The position numbers and the translations under genes are program-made. From Aspidapion aeneum (taxonomy: Eukaryota; Arthropoda; Insecta; Coleoptera; Brentidae), in contig OY755047.1 of the NCBI GenBank assembly GCA_963576565.1, forward strand, positions 24,683,171 through 24,747,170: a stretch of 64,000 nt of DNA, read 5' to 3'. The notes below the pieces were generated by a model. The model made no database searches. It saw only the letters and a list, made by a program, of their open reading frames with translations, and had not been told where the DNA came from. Positions 1 to 10,900 of the stretch are shown piece after piece; position 1 is the stretch's first letter, and each line of letters begins with the position of its first letter.

Positions 1-195
1 TTTTTAGAATATTTTTATAAAAGTTGAACGTTTTCTAGTTATGAGCAAAAAACCTTCAAAAAGAACGTTTTAGGGAGGGAACCACCCGCTGCCAGGGGGT
101 GGTTCCCTGTCGTAAAATGTTCGGGCGAGTCATATATCTAACCATACCAAGTGTGTTCCTTCTATCATTAAACGCAGTATCGGACCCCGTAGGGC

Positions 196-381
196 CTGAA
201 ACTACTAGAAGTTTTAAAAAATTTAGTTTGGGAAGAAATAGGCATCAAAGTAAATGGACAGTACTGGAACCCCCTAAGATATGCTGTTGATATTGCGTTA
301 ATAACAGATAAGAAAGAAGAACTGATAAAAATGCTGGAAGAACTTGATAAAGCAAGTAAAAATATAGGCTTGAATTTTTTG
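196..381 (+). pseudogene. LINE reverse transcriptase fragment (RTE/CFDP2-like)
   Basis: The + frame reads LEVLKNLVWEEIGIKVNGQY, then RYAVDIALITDKKEELIKML and EELDKASKNIGLNF. This matches the RT block around the catalytic FADD box (here YAVD, so the first Asp is lost) and the following helix of RTE/CR1-type LINEs. About 60 codons remain with no start, and the flanks do not continue the frame. Confidence 0.7.
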
Positions 382-2599
382 TCGTTTTTCTTCAAACTGC
401 CATTTTTGTAAAATTTTTCAAAAATGTATTATTTTCTTTAATCTTAAAAATATACGTGGACAAAAAGTAACTTGTCACCCGCTGTCGCGGGCCAGTTTTA
501 CCATGTCATTTTTTATTAAACCTTCCTTTTTAAAATGATGCCAAATTTAACTGCTAATATTTTTGCCCGTAATTTTTAAAAATTAATATTTATCTCCAAA
601 CTTAGCGAAATATGTGTTTAAATTGTAGTATAGATATTTAAAATATAAAGTACTAAATACATATACATCTGCACATATTATTATTTTACTCATTATATAT
701 TAAGGAATAAAACTCACACCTTATCCCGAGGCAAAAAGTTTGTAGCCTGAGTGTAGCGAGGTATATAATTGGCCAATAGCTAACAAGACACTAATTACGA
801 ATTTTAGAAGATATTTTTTGAACTTTTGGACTTCTTTGCCCTAAAATTAAATTATAATTATAATTGTGTGGTTTTCAGCTATACTTTACTAAAAACATAA
901 TGTCTGATAGAACCTATTATTTTGAATTTTAAGGATAAAAAGTGACAGTTTTATCGCTAAAATAAGGATTAAGGATAAAAGTGACACTTTTTATCTCTAG
1001 GTAAAAAGCTTTTAACACGAGCGTAGCGAAAGCTACAATTCGTTAAAGGATAAAAATACTCTTTTATAACGAGGTTTATATTTAATTTTTAAGTTGTTAT
1101 TTGATTTATTAATATAGTTAAATAATTTTGTGTTCTGTTTAGGATATACAATATCAGATTTATTGCATTGAAAGATTCTGTCAAGTAGTTTTAAAAATGG
1201 CGAAAGTCAGTCAGAAGGAAAGTGTGGAAAAAATTTATGTCGGTTCTGTAAAGTTTTTTTGGAGGGGGGGGTTAGGTGTTTTCATTTTTCAGGAAGGCGA
1301 TCAGTTATTAGGGAGGGGGCAAACTTGGCCTTTCCATCTCTGTAAGGTCGACAACATAATATAATATTTTGTAAACATTGCCGTCGTGCATAGTATTTCG
1401 CTATATATAGCTTATTCGGTCACTTATACCTCGACTAACAGCTAGGGGTCACTTTTTTTTTATCTTGGATCACTAAGTTATTCATTTTAAACATTCCTGG
1501 CTACAACTAAATACATCCATTGCACTGTGGGACTTTATCGCATCTTTTTGGGTTTCTGCCCCACTGTGCGGCAGCCAAACATTATCTTTTGCTTGGAGTT
1601 GTGAATACAGTTAACTCCCATATGGAGTTTTAAGGGATTCCCACGTAAAAAACTATATTTTCTACGCAGCGTTCAAAATATGGGCGTGATTTAATATGAA
1701 AAAGTTTTTGACGATTTTAAAAAAGATGTCAACTCTTGTTTTTTAAAGTGATCTAAATTCTTTCATTTAAAAAAAGTTATAATAATATATGGACTTGGAA
1801 GTGAGCATTACCCTCAAAATATACGCCGTATATTTTCACATAGAGCGGTTTTGTAAGTCAAAAGGTGGGACTGGGGTTTTTCAGCGAGCGAGCTATGAAC
1901 CTATGCATTTTGATTTTAAGGCTTGCTGGAAAATTAATTAAGTAATTAAAAAAAAGCTTTTGCGCGCGGTATGCCACTATAACCGGAAACGGGAACTTTG
2001 CAGAAAAAGGCTATCAAATTAACTGGAATGGGATTATAAACATTGCGGTATCTTTCAATGATTTAAGGAAATGGGGCAGGCAGAACTTGTCCTTCGCAGA
2101 GGAGGTTCAGTTCTACAATTGGACGAAAAGATATTAAATTGGTGACAGGGTTTAACAGGACACTGTATTACCTCAATAAACAGATCAACAATATTAGTTT
2201 TTTTATAAAACTAACAGAAACCACTACTCCGAGGGAAAATACCCCTGGGTAGCTATTCGGGGTCGTGACGATGTGACCATCCACATCACACGCTTTGATT
2301 AATAGCAAACTCTGAGCGGTCGCGGCTTGTGCAAAATGACTTGTCCCGACCAATGGCATAGTCTTTAGAGTTAGTGAATTTTACGCGTTTAAAGTGAAAT
2401 CTGTTCTCCTGCCCCGTACCGACTGAACGTTTCTCGATCGGATCGTAGAACAAGCTTGCGCAATGGAGTCATTTTCGCATTGCACATGACGGCTCGGAGC
2501 TAATTTAAGGCTTGCCATTGCCCAAGCATGTGATGGGAACTATCACATCGTTTAAGACCCACTATGGCTCCCACCTCTCTTCGTGTTCTACGGACCAGC
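382..2599. other. No gene recognised; AT-rich non-coding DNA
   Basis: I see no coding exon or clear TE protein here. Part of it (about 2245-2340, with a GTGACCATCCACATCACACG block) recurs at about 13785-13850, so at least that piece is a dispersed repeat. A GATAAAAAGTGACA-like phrase repeats around 930-1050. SDR exon 1 could lie here or upstream, but no TGxxxGIG-coding stretch was found. Confidence 0.4.
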
Positions 2600-3060
2600 C
2601 AGTCCCTACGGGACTTGCTGTATCCTATCCTTTTGTATTTCTTGCTGGGCCCACTCTGTTAGGGCCGACTTCATTTGTCCTCTTGTGAGTCCTAGGAAAG
2701 GCTCTAACCCGACGCATTTCTGCCGGGTCCCCTGGCGAGTTCGTCCGCTTTCTCGTTTCCTGAGACTCCCATGTGGCCTCGGACCCATACGATATCCACC
2801 TCTTACTTCGGGCAACTCTTGAAGTGAATCTGCGCACTCCTGCACCAAACCCGCGGCCATGGTTGGTTTGCACAGTGCTGTCAGCGCAGCTTGTATGTCT
2901 AAACAGATGCGGAGGCGCTTTCCTGTTTCGTTCCTAATTTTTTCCTTCCATGTTACCGCCAGTATAGCGTAAACCTCCGCATGAAAGACTGTTGCATTGG
3001 ATCGAGTAGCTTTTTCCAATACCCTTGCTTTCCACGTACACTCCTGCGCCGGCGCCGGTC
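2600..3060 (-). pseudogene. LINE RNase H domain relic, minus copy
   Basis: A minus-strand frame encodes FHAEVYAILAVTWKEKI, then LDIQAALTAL, QECADSLQEL and a PHGSLRKRE-like block; a second frame carries the continuation, so a frameshift is present. AEVYAI, SDSQAAL (here LDIQAAL) and the VPGHxGxxGNE region are diagnostic of the RNase H domain of I/R1-type LINEs. The family resembles the plus-strand relic at 3915-4225, in opposite orientation. Confidence 0.65.
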
Positions 3061-3360
3061 GAATTCCGATCTGTTAGCCTTGGTCCGTCTGTTTAGCAGA
3101 CCGTGGCATCGCTAAGGAATTCAATCCTTCCTTTCTTCATGCATCCCTTGGCATATGATTACACGGTATCTCCTTCTCTCCCTTAATCGCTTCTCTGGCA
3201 TCGCTAGCCTGTACGTTGATAGAGGAATCTCCTTTCCTTCACAGTCGCGATCTCCGAATGTCCATACGCCCGCGTCCCTTACAACTATATGAATCATCCT
3301 TGTTTGGAACACATCCTGATAATCTGCAGGAGCACTAATCGATGAAAATCGACGACCAGT

Positions 3361-3740
3361 TGCCTTTTTGGGCCGTCCTCAGGTGAATGCAGGTAATAGC
3401 TCCGTTTAGGGCATAAGCTGAATAAAACCAACAGAAACAACTACTCCGAAGAAAATACCCCTACCAACATTGAATTATACTGATGGTTTGATGCTACACC
3501 ATTCGTGGATTGACATGGATCACTGTTCCTGCAGATTCTCAGGACATGTTTCAAACAAGGATGGTTCATATCCTTTTAATCTACGCTGGAGAAATTAAAA
3601 ACCACATAGATTTAACAAGTTGTCAACGAACGCATCTGGGGTATTTTCCCTCGGATTAGTTGTTTCTGTTGGTTTTATACAGCTTTATGCTCTACACGGA
3701 GCTATCGTCTGCATTCACCTGAGGACGGCCCAAAAAGGCA
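3361..3740. repeat. 380-bp palindrome between two LINE relics
   Basis: The left edge TGCCTTTTTGGGCCGTCCTC is matched by its reverse complement at the right edge (3721-3740). The arms continue inward through AAACCAACAGAAACAACTAC, with mismatches. A GATCACTGTTCCTGCAGATT phrase occurs inside at about 3520 and again just outside at about 3766. Confidence 0.75.
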
Positions 3741-3914
3741 GAAACCGGTCCTGGATTGGCAGGAATCACTGTTCCTGCAGATTTTCAGGACATCATATCT
3801 TTGTATTCGACGTTGGAGAAAGTGAAAACCACATAGTTTTAATATAAGTCTAGTATAGTTGCCGACTTACCTAATGATATGATATTGCGTCACAAACAAT
3901 GGCCTTGGCAGAGG

Positions 3915-4225
3915 TTTACAAGAAAGTGACAGTTCATGAAAAGGTGAAATCAGGAATAAAACAGGAAAGCATCTACTTCGACAGTCAGGCTCTGCCAAAA
4001 GCGGTATGATTCAGTAGGGTATGCCAAGACAGGACAGAATCTGGCTGGCATAAGGATGGTAAGGGTGCCGGGCCACATGGAAGCCTCAGGAAACGAGAAC
4101 TTGAAGGAACTCGCCAGAGGTGGGCTCCCGAAGAATGCGTTGGGCCGGAGTTTTGTCTGAGGTTGTCAAAATCGAAAATTAAGTCGGCCCTGAGCCCAGA
4201 ATAAGTTGCAGAAGGAATCACTAGA
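3915..4225 (+). pseudogene. LINE RNase H domain relic, plus copy
   Basis: Broken + frames give IYFDSQALPKA (from YSDSQAALKA), VRVPGHMEASGNENLKELAR, then GLPKNALG and KSALSPE. These correspond to the central and C-terminal RNase H motifs of I/R1-type elements. Stops and frameshifts disable it. It is the inverted relative of the copy at 2600-3060. Confidence 0.65.
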
Positions 4226-4841
4226 GGCAACGTTAAACTGGCGAAGAATTGATTGATAGATGATATACTGTGTCTCGTAGAGATTGGCTACTCAGCAGAA
4301 TAAGACAAAAGGTAAAGTGGAAGCAATGGTTAAAGACTTTACTAGCCATTGCGTCGTATAAGGAAACTTGGCGAGGATCAAACGGCAAGCAAAGGGCGGA
4401 TTAATTGCTCAGCAAGGAGGATACAGTGAATACGACTCTCAGAAATTAGCGAAAAGAACGTTCCGTGTGCTCGGTCGTCAGGCTCAAAGCTTTGCTCACA
4501 AACTACTACTAGTAGTATAGTTATCAGAGTGACCTGGATATGATACTGATTTCGGGAAGCTGTGTGGTTATCTCTAATGATATCAGAAGGTTTTATAGTG
4601 GAAACATTTGCTTCTTTGCTAAGACAGCAGAATTCCAAGACTGAAACAGTGAGAAAAAGTGTGGTAAAATGGGCGCAGCCTGGTAGCCGAAATTCATGAG
4701 ATATTTTAGGCTCACCAAACTTTTATTTATTTATTTATGGGTATACCAACACGAAAATAGAGGAATCGATGCTAAGTAGACACTTTAGGAAAAATCAAAA
4801 TTTTTCTCTTCTTTATGAGTGACCTTATTTTTAGCTTGCAG

Positions 4842-4936
4842 AGATGACGCCAAAGCGCAAAATGCTCGTCTTGAAATTATTAAGCATACAGAAAACCAAA
4901 ATGTCTATGTCAAACTAGTGGATTTCGCTTCATTAG
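4842..4936 (+). CDS. SDR gene, first visible exon
   Basis: The acceptor ttgcag precedes the exon and the donor gtgagt follows it. The exon begins with the last base of a split codon, so an upstream exon ending in phase 2 must exist. It encodes 31 residues ending YVKLVDFASL, the stretch after the second beta strand of the Rossmann fold in retinol dehydrogenases. The last base G pairs with AA of the next exon to make Glu. Confidence 0.9.
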
Positions 4937-7900
4937 GTGAGTTTTAGCAAATGTAACCTGATGAATAAGTTAAACCTATTTTTATAAGTACCCAAGTAAC
5001 ACAAACTGGACAATATAGTTTAAAAGCAAAAACTTTGCTGTGAAAGTGTTGTCAGAGCTTAGTTTTTGCTGTAAAACAGCTAGTTGTGGTTTAGAAATTA
5101 TTTTAGCTATAGAATCTCTCTGATAGCAGGTGTTTATGGGTGAAATGGCTTTTGATGTAATATTATACAGGACTTGCTCTTTTAAAGTTAGATAATTGCT
5201 AATAAGCATGCTAAAATTTAGCTAGCTAAATAACATAAATTTTAAGCTCTTATTCCTATTATTTAGCTAGAAAAAGCAACAATTTAGGAATTTTGTATTT
5301 TAAGCTGTTTATTACAAAACTTTTGAACAGCCCCCAAAAATGCTTGGCCAGAAGATCAGTGCGATTATGACTGTTGAAAAAAGGAGATTTATTGTCATGC
5401 CTGATCCAAGGTTCGTAAAGAAACCGGTTGTGTGGTAACTCCCAGCCAATGACGCGGCATTTTGCCTGTTCCACGGTCAATAAAGAAAGACCTATACGTT
5501 ACATTATGAGAGAAAGAGAGATAGGTCTATTTAAAAGCCGAAAAAATACCAAAATTTATTACAAAATTAAATCATTTAAAAATTTATGATACAAATTCCA
5601 ATAGTTTTATAAATATCATATTCAGGACACGAGTATAAATACTTTTCCTACTCTCTTGTTCAATTTAATGAAATTTTTTACGCCGAACTCTAAAACAAAC
5701 TAGCCACATATTGGTGGGTAGGAAATAACTAAAACTAGATTTTTTTGTGTAAAATTTATTCAAAAAAATTAAAAAAAAAGGAAGTTAAAGTGACTAAAAG
5801 TCAATAAGGCAGTAAGGGAAGATTCATAAATTACATAACGCAAAGAATCAGGATATTTGATTACCCCTACAAAACGCATTTTCAAGAAATATCATAAAAA
5901 ATACATCGACTGTAACGCAAGGCTAATTTTCCTTCCCTCCTGCTTGAGCGTTATACAGAGTGTTCCAAGTTAAGTGTCCACCATTGCTAACTTTTTTATT
6001 ATTAAAGATAGAAAAAAGTTTAAATTGGCAAACTAGTAGAATTTTTAATGCTGTTTAAGATACTTAATTTTTTTAAAAATAGAGCATCGGTTTTGGTGTT
6101 TTTCAAAAAACATTTAAAAAAAATTATATATCCTGTATTTTATATTTTTGTCTGATAGGCCTTTTAATTCTAAACAATTTTTTTGAAAAAAAAATTTGCC
6201 TAAAGTTTAAAATAATAACGAAGAAATTTTAAATTCAAAATTACGTAAGTATTTTAATTTTAGTTGGTAGCAAGTAGTCTAAGCGTAATTTTGAATTTAG
6301 AATATTTTCGTTATTTTTAACTTTGAGAAAATAAATCAAATATTTAAAATAAATTAACAGCAATATTATTTTCCTCAATTTTTACAAAATTTTTAAATTA
6401 TTATTTTTTTAAGTTTAATTTTTTTTCATGAAGAGGTAGGTATGCCGTGTAATAGGTACATCATTTAAGAACTATTTTTAGCATCAGGCGCCTTAAAAAC
6501 AGCCAACAACATTGAGTATTTTTTAAACTATTAGTAATTTTCTATGTGTATATAAAGTTCATTTCATAATCTTTGTCCTGGCCTATACTGATTGTGATGA
6601 TAACTATCAAAAAGTTATCTTAAAAATTATGTGTTGGTAGCAGATATCAGATGCATTATAGAGAGAAAACCCATACCCCCCAAGGTCTATGTCCCAGCTC
6701 CCCTTGTAACCTTGTCTGACCCACATTGTATGGGTAGAAAACAACCGACACAGGAAAATTTGTGTTTGTTAAAATTTTTAATTATATTTAAAAACTCACC
6801 AGTTCTTTTAGTTAGTTTTTAATATATTTATAGTAAGAACGTAATAGGTATTTAAACACACGACGAAAAGACCCAAAATGTGCAAAATTTCCTCGCAAAA
6901 GACGAAATTTCGATATAAACAGCGTTTGACTGCTGATTTCTAGCAAAACTGTGACGTAGCCCTGACGTCACGGCCCGGCCGCCTAAACACCGAGTTACGC
7001 AACCGGTTTCTTTACGGACCGTGCCTTCTGTTTGTTGTTTTCTTTTCTAACCTAATCTCTGGTTGTGTGTTGTGTTTTTTGTTTAATCAAGCAATTTGGT
7101 GTTTTTTTAAACAAATGTCCACTCACAGCCATAAAAGATAGTTATTTGCCGATCTTTTAGAGTATCCCTTTATCTTTGACAGGGAACTAAAGTTGGGTAA
7201 ACAGTGACTGGTTCCTTGAAACCCTGGTGCGATGCCTTGTCAGGGGGCACACAATGAAGCCATTACAAGGGGTTCCTGCCTGGTACTTATCAGTCCTGAG
7301 TGAACCTTAAAAGTGCTGTCAAAATTTTTTCATCAGTCTGTCTGTTTTTTGTTGTAACTCAAGGGCTGGTGTATATAACAACATAATGCACCATGGACAA
7401 ACATAATGCTTGATTTTGGTACATTGGTCCTCCATTTTTCTGCCTGCTTAGCATTAATAGATGATATGTAATTAAGCACTAACTTTGTCATCATTGTGCA
7501 CTATGTGAGCTGCCGACAGCAAGTGTACAAATTTTTTAGTAAGTACTGTAGAATTGGTTTAACTTAGCACATAATCAGGCCAGGCTCTCAAAAAGGTATG
7601 GACCCACTTGTGTAACCCATTGTATTGGGCCCTCTAAGGTGCTGCACCCTGGGCATTAAGAAGCCAGTTTATTAGTTGAATAACTAAATAAATAAATTTC
7701 TTGTTTTTATTTACCTAGTTACCTTAATAACAAAAATTTCCACTACCTATTCCTACTAAGGCCTGCCTTACCAGTGGTGATCCCTGAGAGGATGGAGGCA
7801 ATCACCTCTCCCCCTTTTTCTAGAGAACTTTAAATACAAAGGGCACATTCTGGTGTATTACATAACTGAGTAAAAAACTATTTTGGTAATTGTGTAATAA

Positions 7901-10900
7901 ATATGGTTTCTCAAGAATTTCCATTTATTTTAAAGAATGTATTTCGAAAAATCCTTTTTAGAGGTACAAAAAACTTTTATTTTGGCATGTTAGAAAAAAA
8001 ACATATTTTTTAAAAGAGAACCATATAATTTTTTAAGTCTATACAATGTATGTTCAAAAAATCTAAATTGTCATACACATTTGATACAATGGTGTATTGA
8101 ATTGAATTGAATTGAATAAATCTTTATTAGCCAATCATGCTATTTCAAATTACAAACATTAATATAAAAACATAGATTTAAATGTTAATACATTCACCGC
8201 TATTTCTATAACAATAATTCCAAACTTATTATTTTACATTCATGGGGGTTGGGGAGGCAAGAGGGGCCCCTTTCTTATTAGATTTTTTTAGATTATGAAT
8301 ATGCATAATAGCACCAAGGTAACCCCCAGGCCTGTTGTAAGAGCTAACTAAAGAAACCTTGACCCATGGGTAGTCTGGTAACGGACAAGCTTTGACCAGT
8401 AGGTAAAAAAATATAGATATCACGGGGATGGGTTAATCTGGTGATTCTCTGAATGGATTTGGTGACGACTATTAGGGAAATCACCACATACACAGTATAT
8501 GGAGTGCCTATTTTGAACTAACAGCTAGTGCAGGCACATTGTGGCTCTCCGTACCCTGTTGATTATGTCAAAAGGTATGGTATATGGAGTGCCTATTTTG
8601 AACTAACAGCTAGTGCAGGCACATTGTGGCTCTCTGTACCCTGTTGATTATGTCAAAAGGTACACCAGTGCTCTAAGGCTATAATTATGGTATTATGTGG
8701 TATATCATGATGACTAAGTTTCTGGCCTAAAATATATTTTGAAGTCTACTGGTTTCTATTTACTAGATAGAATTTAAATTGTTATCCGAGTCATACACAG
8801 TAAGTAAACAGCACAACATACCCAGAAAGGCATGCCTACGTGACAGGTTAGAACCTTTAAGGGTGCTAACCGCCACTACCGTACATCCATGGTAATAAAG
8901 CAAAGATGTTTAATTCCCTGTACATTATATAATTTAATTTTAATAATTATAAAAAAAAATTTGTGTAAAATGAGTAGGAGTCAATTGCAAGCAGACCCCC
9001 TTTTTGGCTTCCTTGCTGACATTCCCAAGGGCTGAGCAAATGGGCCCCATTCTGGGTTGCTTTCTGGACTTTGTACTTCATTTCTTTTAACTGCTTCTAA
9101 AATTAAAAAATGTAAATAAAACTTTTTTAACTAAAAATTAAAAAACGCAAGGCAATCAATGTGCCATGCTTTTTTAATTTTTTCTTACTTGGGACAAGTG
9201 AACATTAGTAGTCAAGAGTGTGTTTAGCGAGGGGTGAACAGCTAACCCAAAATGTGTACACTGATTGTGAAAATCCACAATCTTTTGCTAAGATTGTGAG
9301 GGATTGTGGCAAGATTGTGAGGGGATTGGGGACGGCGTAGCGTGCCTGAAGGGGCTGGGGGGGGCCGTCCCATCAAAATTCTTGTGACCAAAAAAAAAAC
9401 AAAAAAAAGGTAATCATGTCTATAGTTTCCTTTGCCGCCCTCTTAATTTACCATTACCGGCCCTGCTACTTAATAACCAAGGGGTGACCAGCTAACCCTA
9501 AAATGTGTACACCGATTGTGAAAATCCACAATCTTTTGCTAAGATTGTGAGGGATTGTGTACAGATTGTGAGGGATTGTGGTGAGATTGTGAACAGATTG
9601 TGAGAAATGTGTACATCGATTGTGAGAGCTGTTTACCCCTCAGTGTTTAGTAAAAAACAGTCAAATCAGAATGTTCAAAAAAAAAATAGTGTTTCTTAAT
9701 GACAAATTATGTCATTCAGGGACTCAATGTTTGAATCCATCAGATCAAAAAATATTTTTTTAATCTCATTGGTTTGAATGACACTCTGTTTTTTTTACTT
9801 CAAGTCAAGCGGCTTTAGTAGTCTGCTTATTTAGACTCACCTGATTCCAAGCAGAGTGCACCAGAGTCAATTGCCAGTACCAAGCACTGTGGGAATTCTC
9901 CCCTTGCAATTACCAATTACTGAGAGTGTGTGGGGCCTCATATTTAAAGAACTTGGACCAAGCTTGTATGTTGTCATGTTATTATATTTTTTGTAGAAAC
10001 AGCCTTACAGTTTCCTTCTGTAATGATATCTTATGTCATGCTATGTCTCATGATATGCTATGTTTCTGTATAAACCCAGCTTAAGGGTTTCTGATGGCGG
10101 TGGCCAATACAATGTTTTTTGCTTCCCACTGGTAGGGTACTGTGGTAGGGCACGTAATAACTTTATCTTCTAACGTTCGCACAATTTTTAATTGAGATAT
10201 TTGTTTATTTTGTTGTTGTGACACCGCCCAAGATGAAAGATAACATCTGTGACTCTTCTTTTTTTTTTCGTATTACCTATTGGGCCAATTGTTAGAAGGC
10301 AAGTTAGAGGTAAACTGCTGAAACCAATGAGACGGCCGAGGCGGCCATGATGGTTTTCCAATTTATTTTTCTTTAAATTTATGGACTAAAAAATATTAAT
10401 TTCCAGGGGATCCCGGGCCTAAATAAATTCTAGAAAGTGCTAAATTCAATAAAATATGACTAAGAATTGATTTATCAGGTATTTAGAGGATAATTGTAAT
10501 AAAATAATTTCTAACCTAAAAACAAACACCGAAAAAAAACGTTTATTATTCTGAATTTTCAAGGCGCTTGCGTTTTGACGAGCCATCTTGACCTGTTTCA
10601 TCAGAAAAGTTAACCTGGCAAACATTTTGACGATGAAAACCGCCTTTTTTGCGCGATAATATCACAGTAGTGTAGAACATAACAAGTTTTTCTTCAGCCA
10701 TTTTAGTAAAGTCTCTGTCCATTACAGGAAATAGTTATTTGGCAATAGTTGCCATTGTTTCTTGTTTATTTCTAGACAAAATTACTTTAATGTTAACGTG
10801 CTATATTTTGGAGCTCTCATGGACACCTTGAGAGCTAAATAAAGATTGCCTAATCAGCAACGACAACACTTTAAAAGCTGCTTAGAAGTGAAACGGCATA

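Noticed and set aside
1..4841. SDR first exon with the TGxxxGIG loop
   Set aside because: I scanned the plus strand for Gly-rich Rossmann-loop codons and found none, so I did not place an exon here.
9230..9630. CRISPR-like array
   Set aside because: Repeats are short, irregularly spaced and without unique spacers, and the genome is eukaryotic.
10405..10435. Cloning polylinker (GGATCCCGGG near a TCTAGA)
   Set aside because: The sites sit in ordinary AT-rich DNA without vector sequence. GGATCCCGGG also occurs by chance at about 15703 inside the foldback element.
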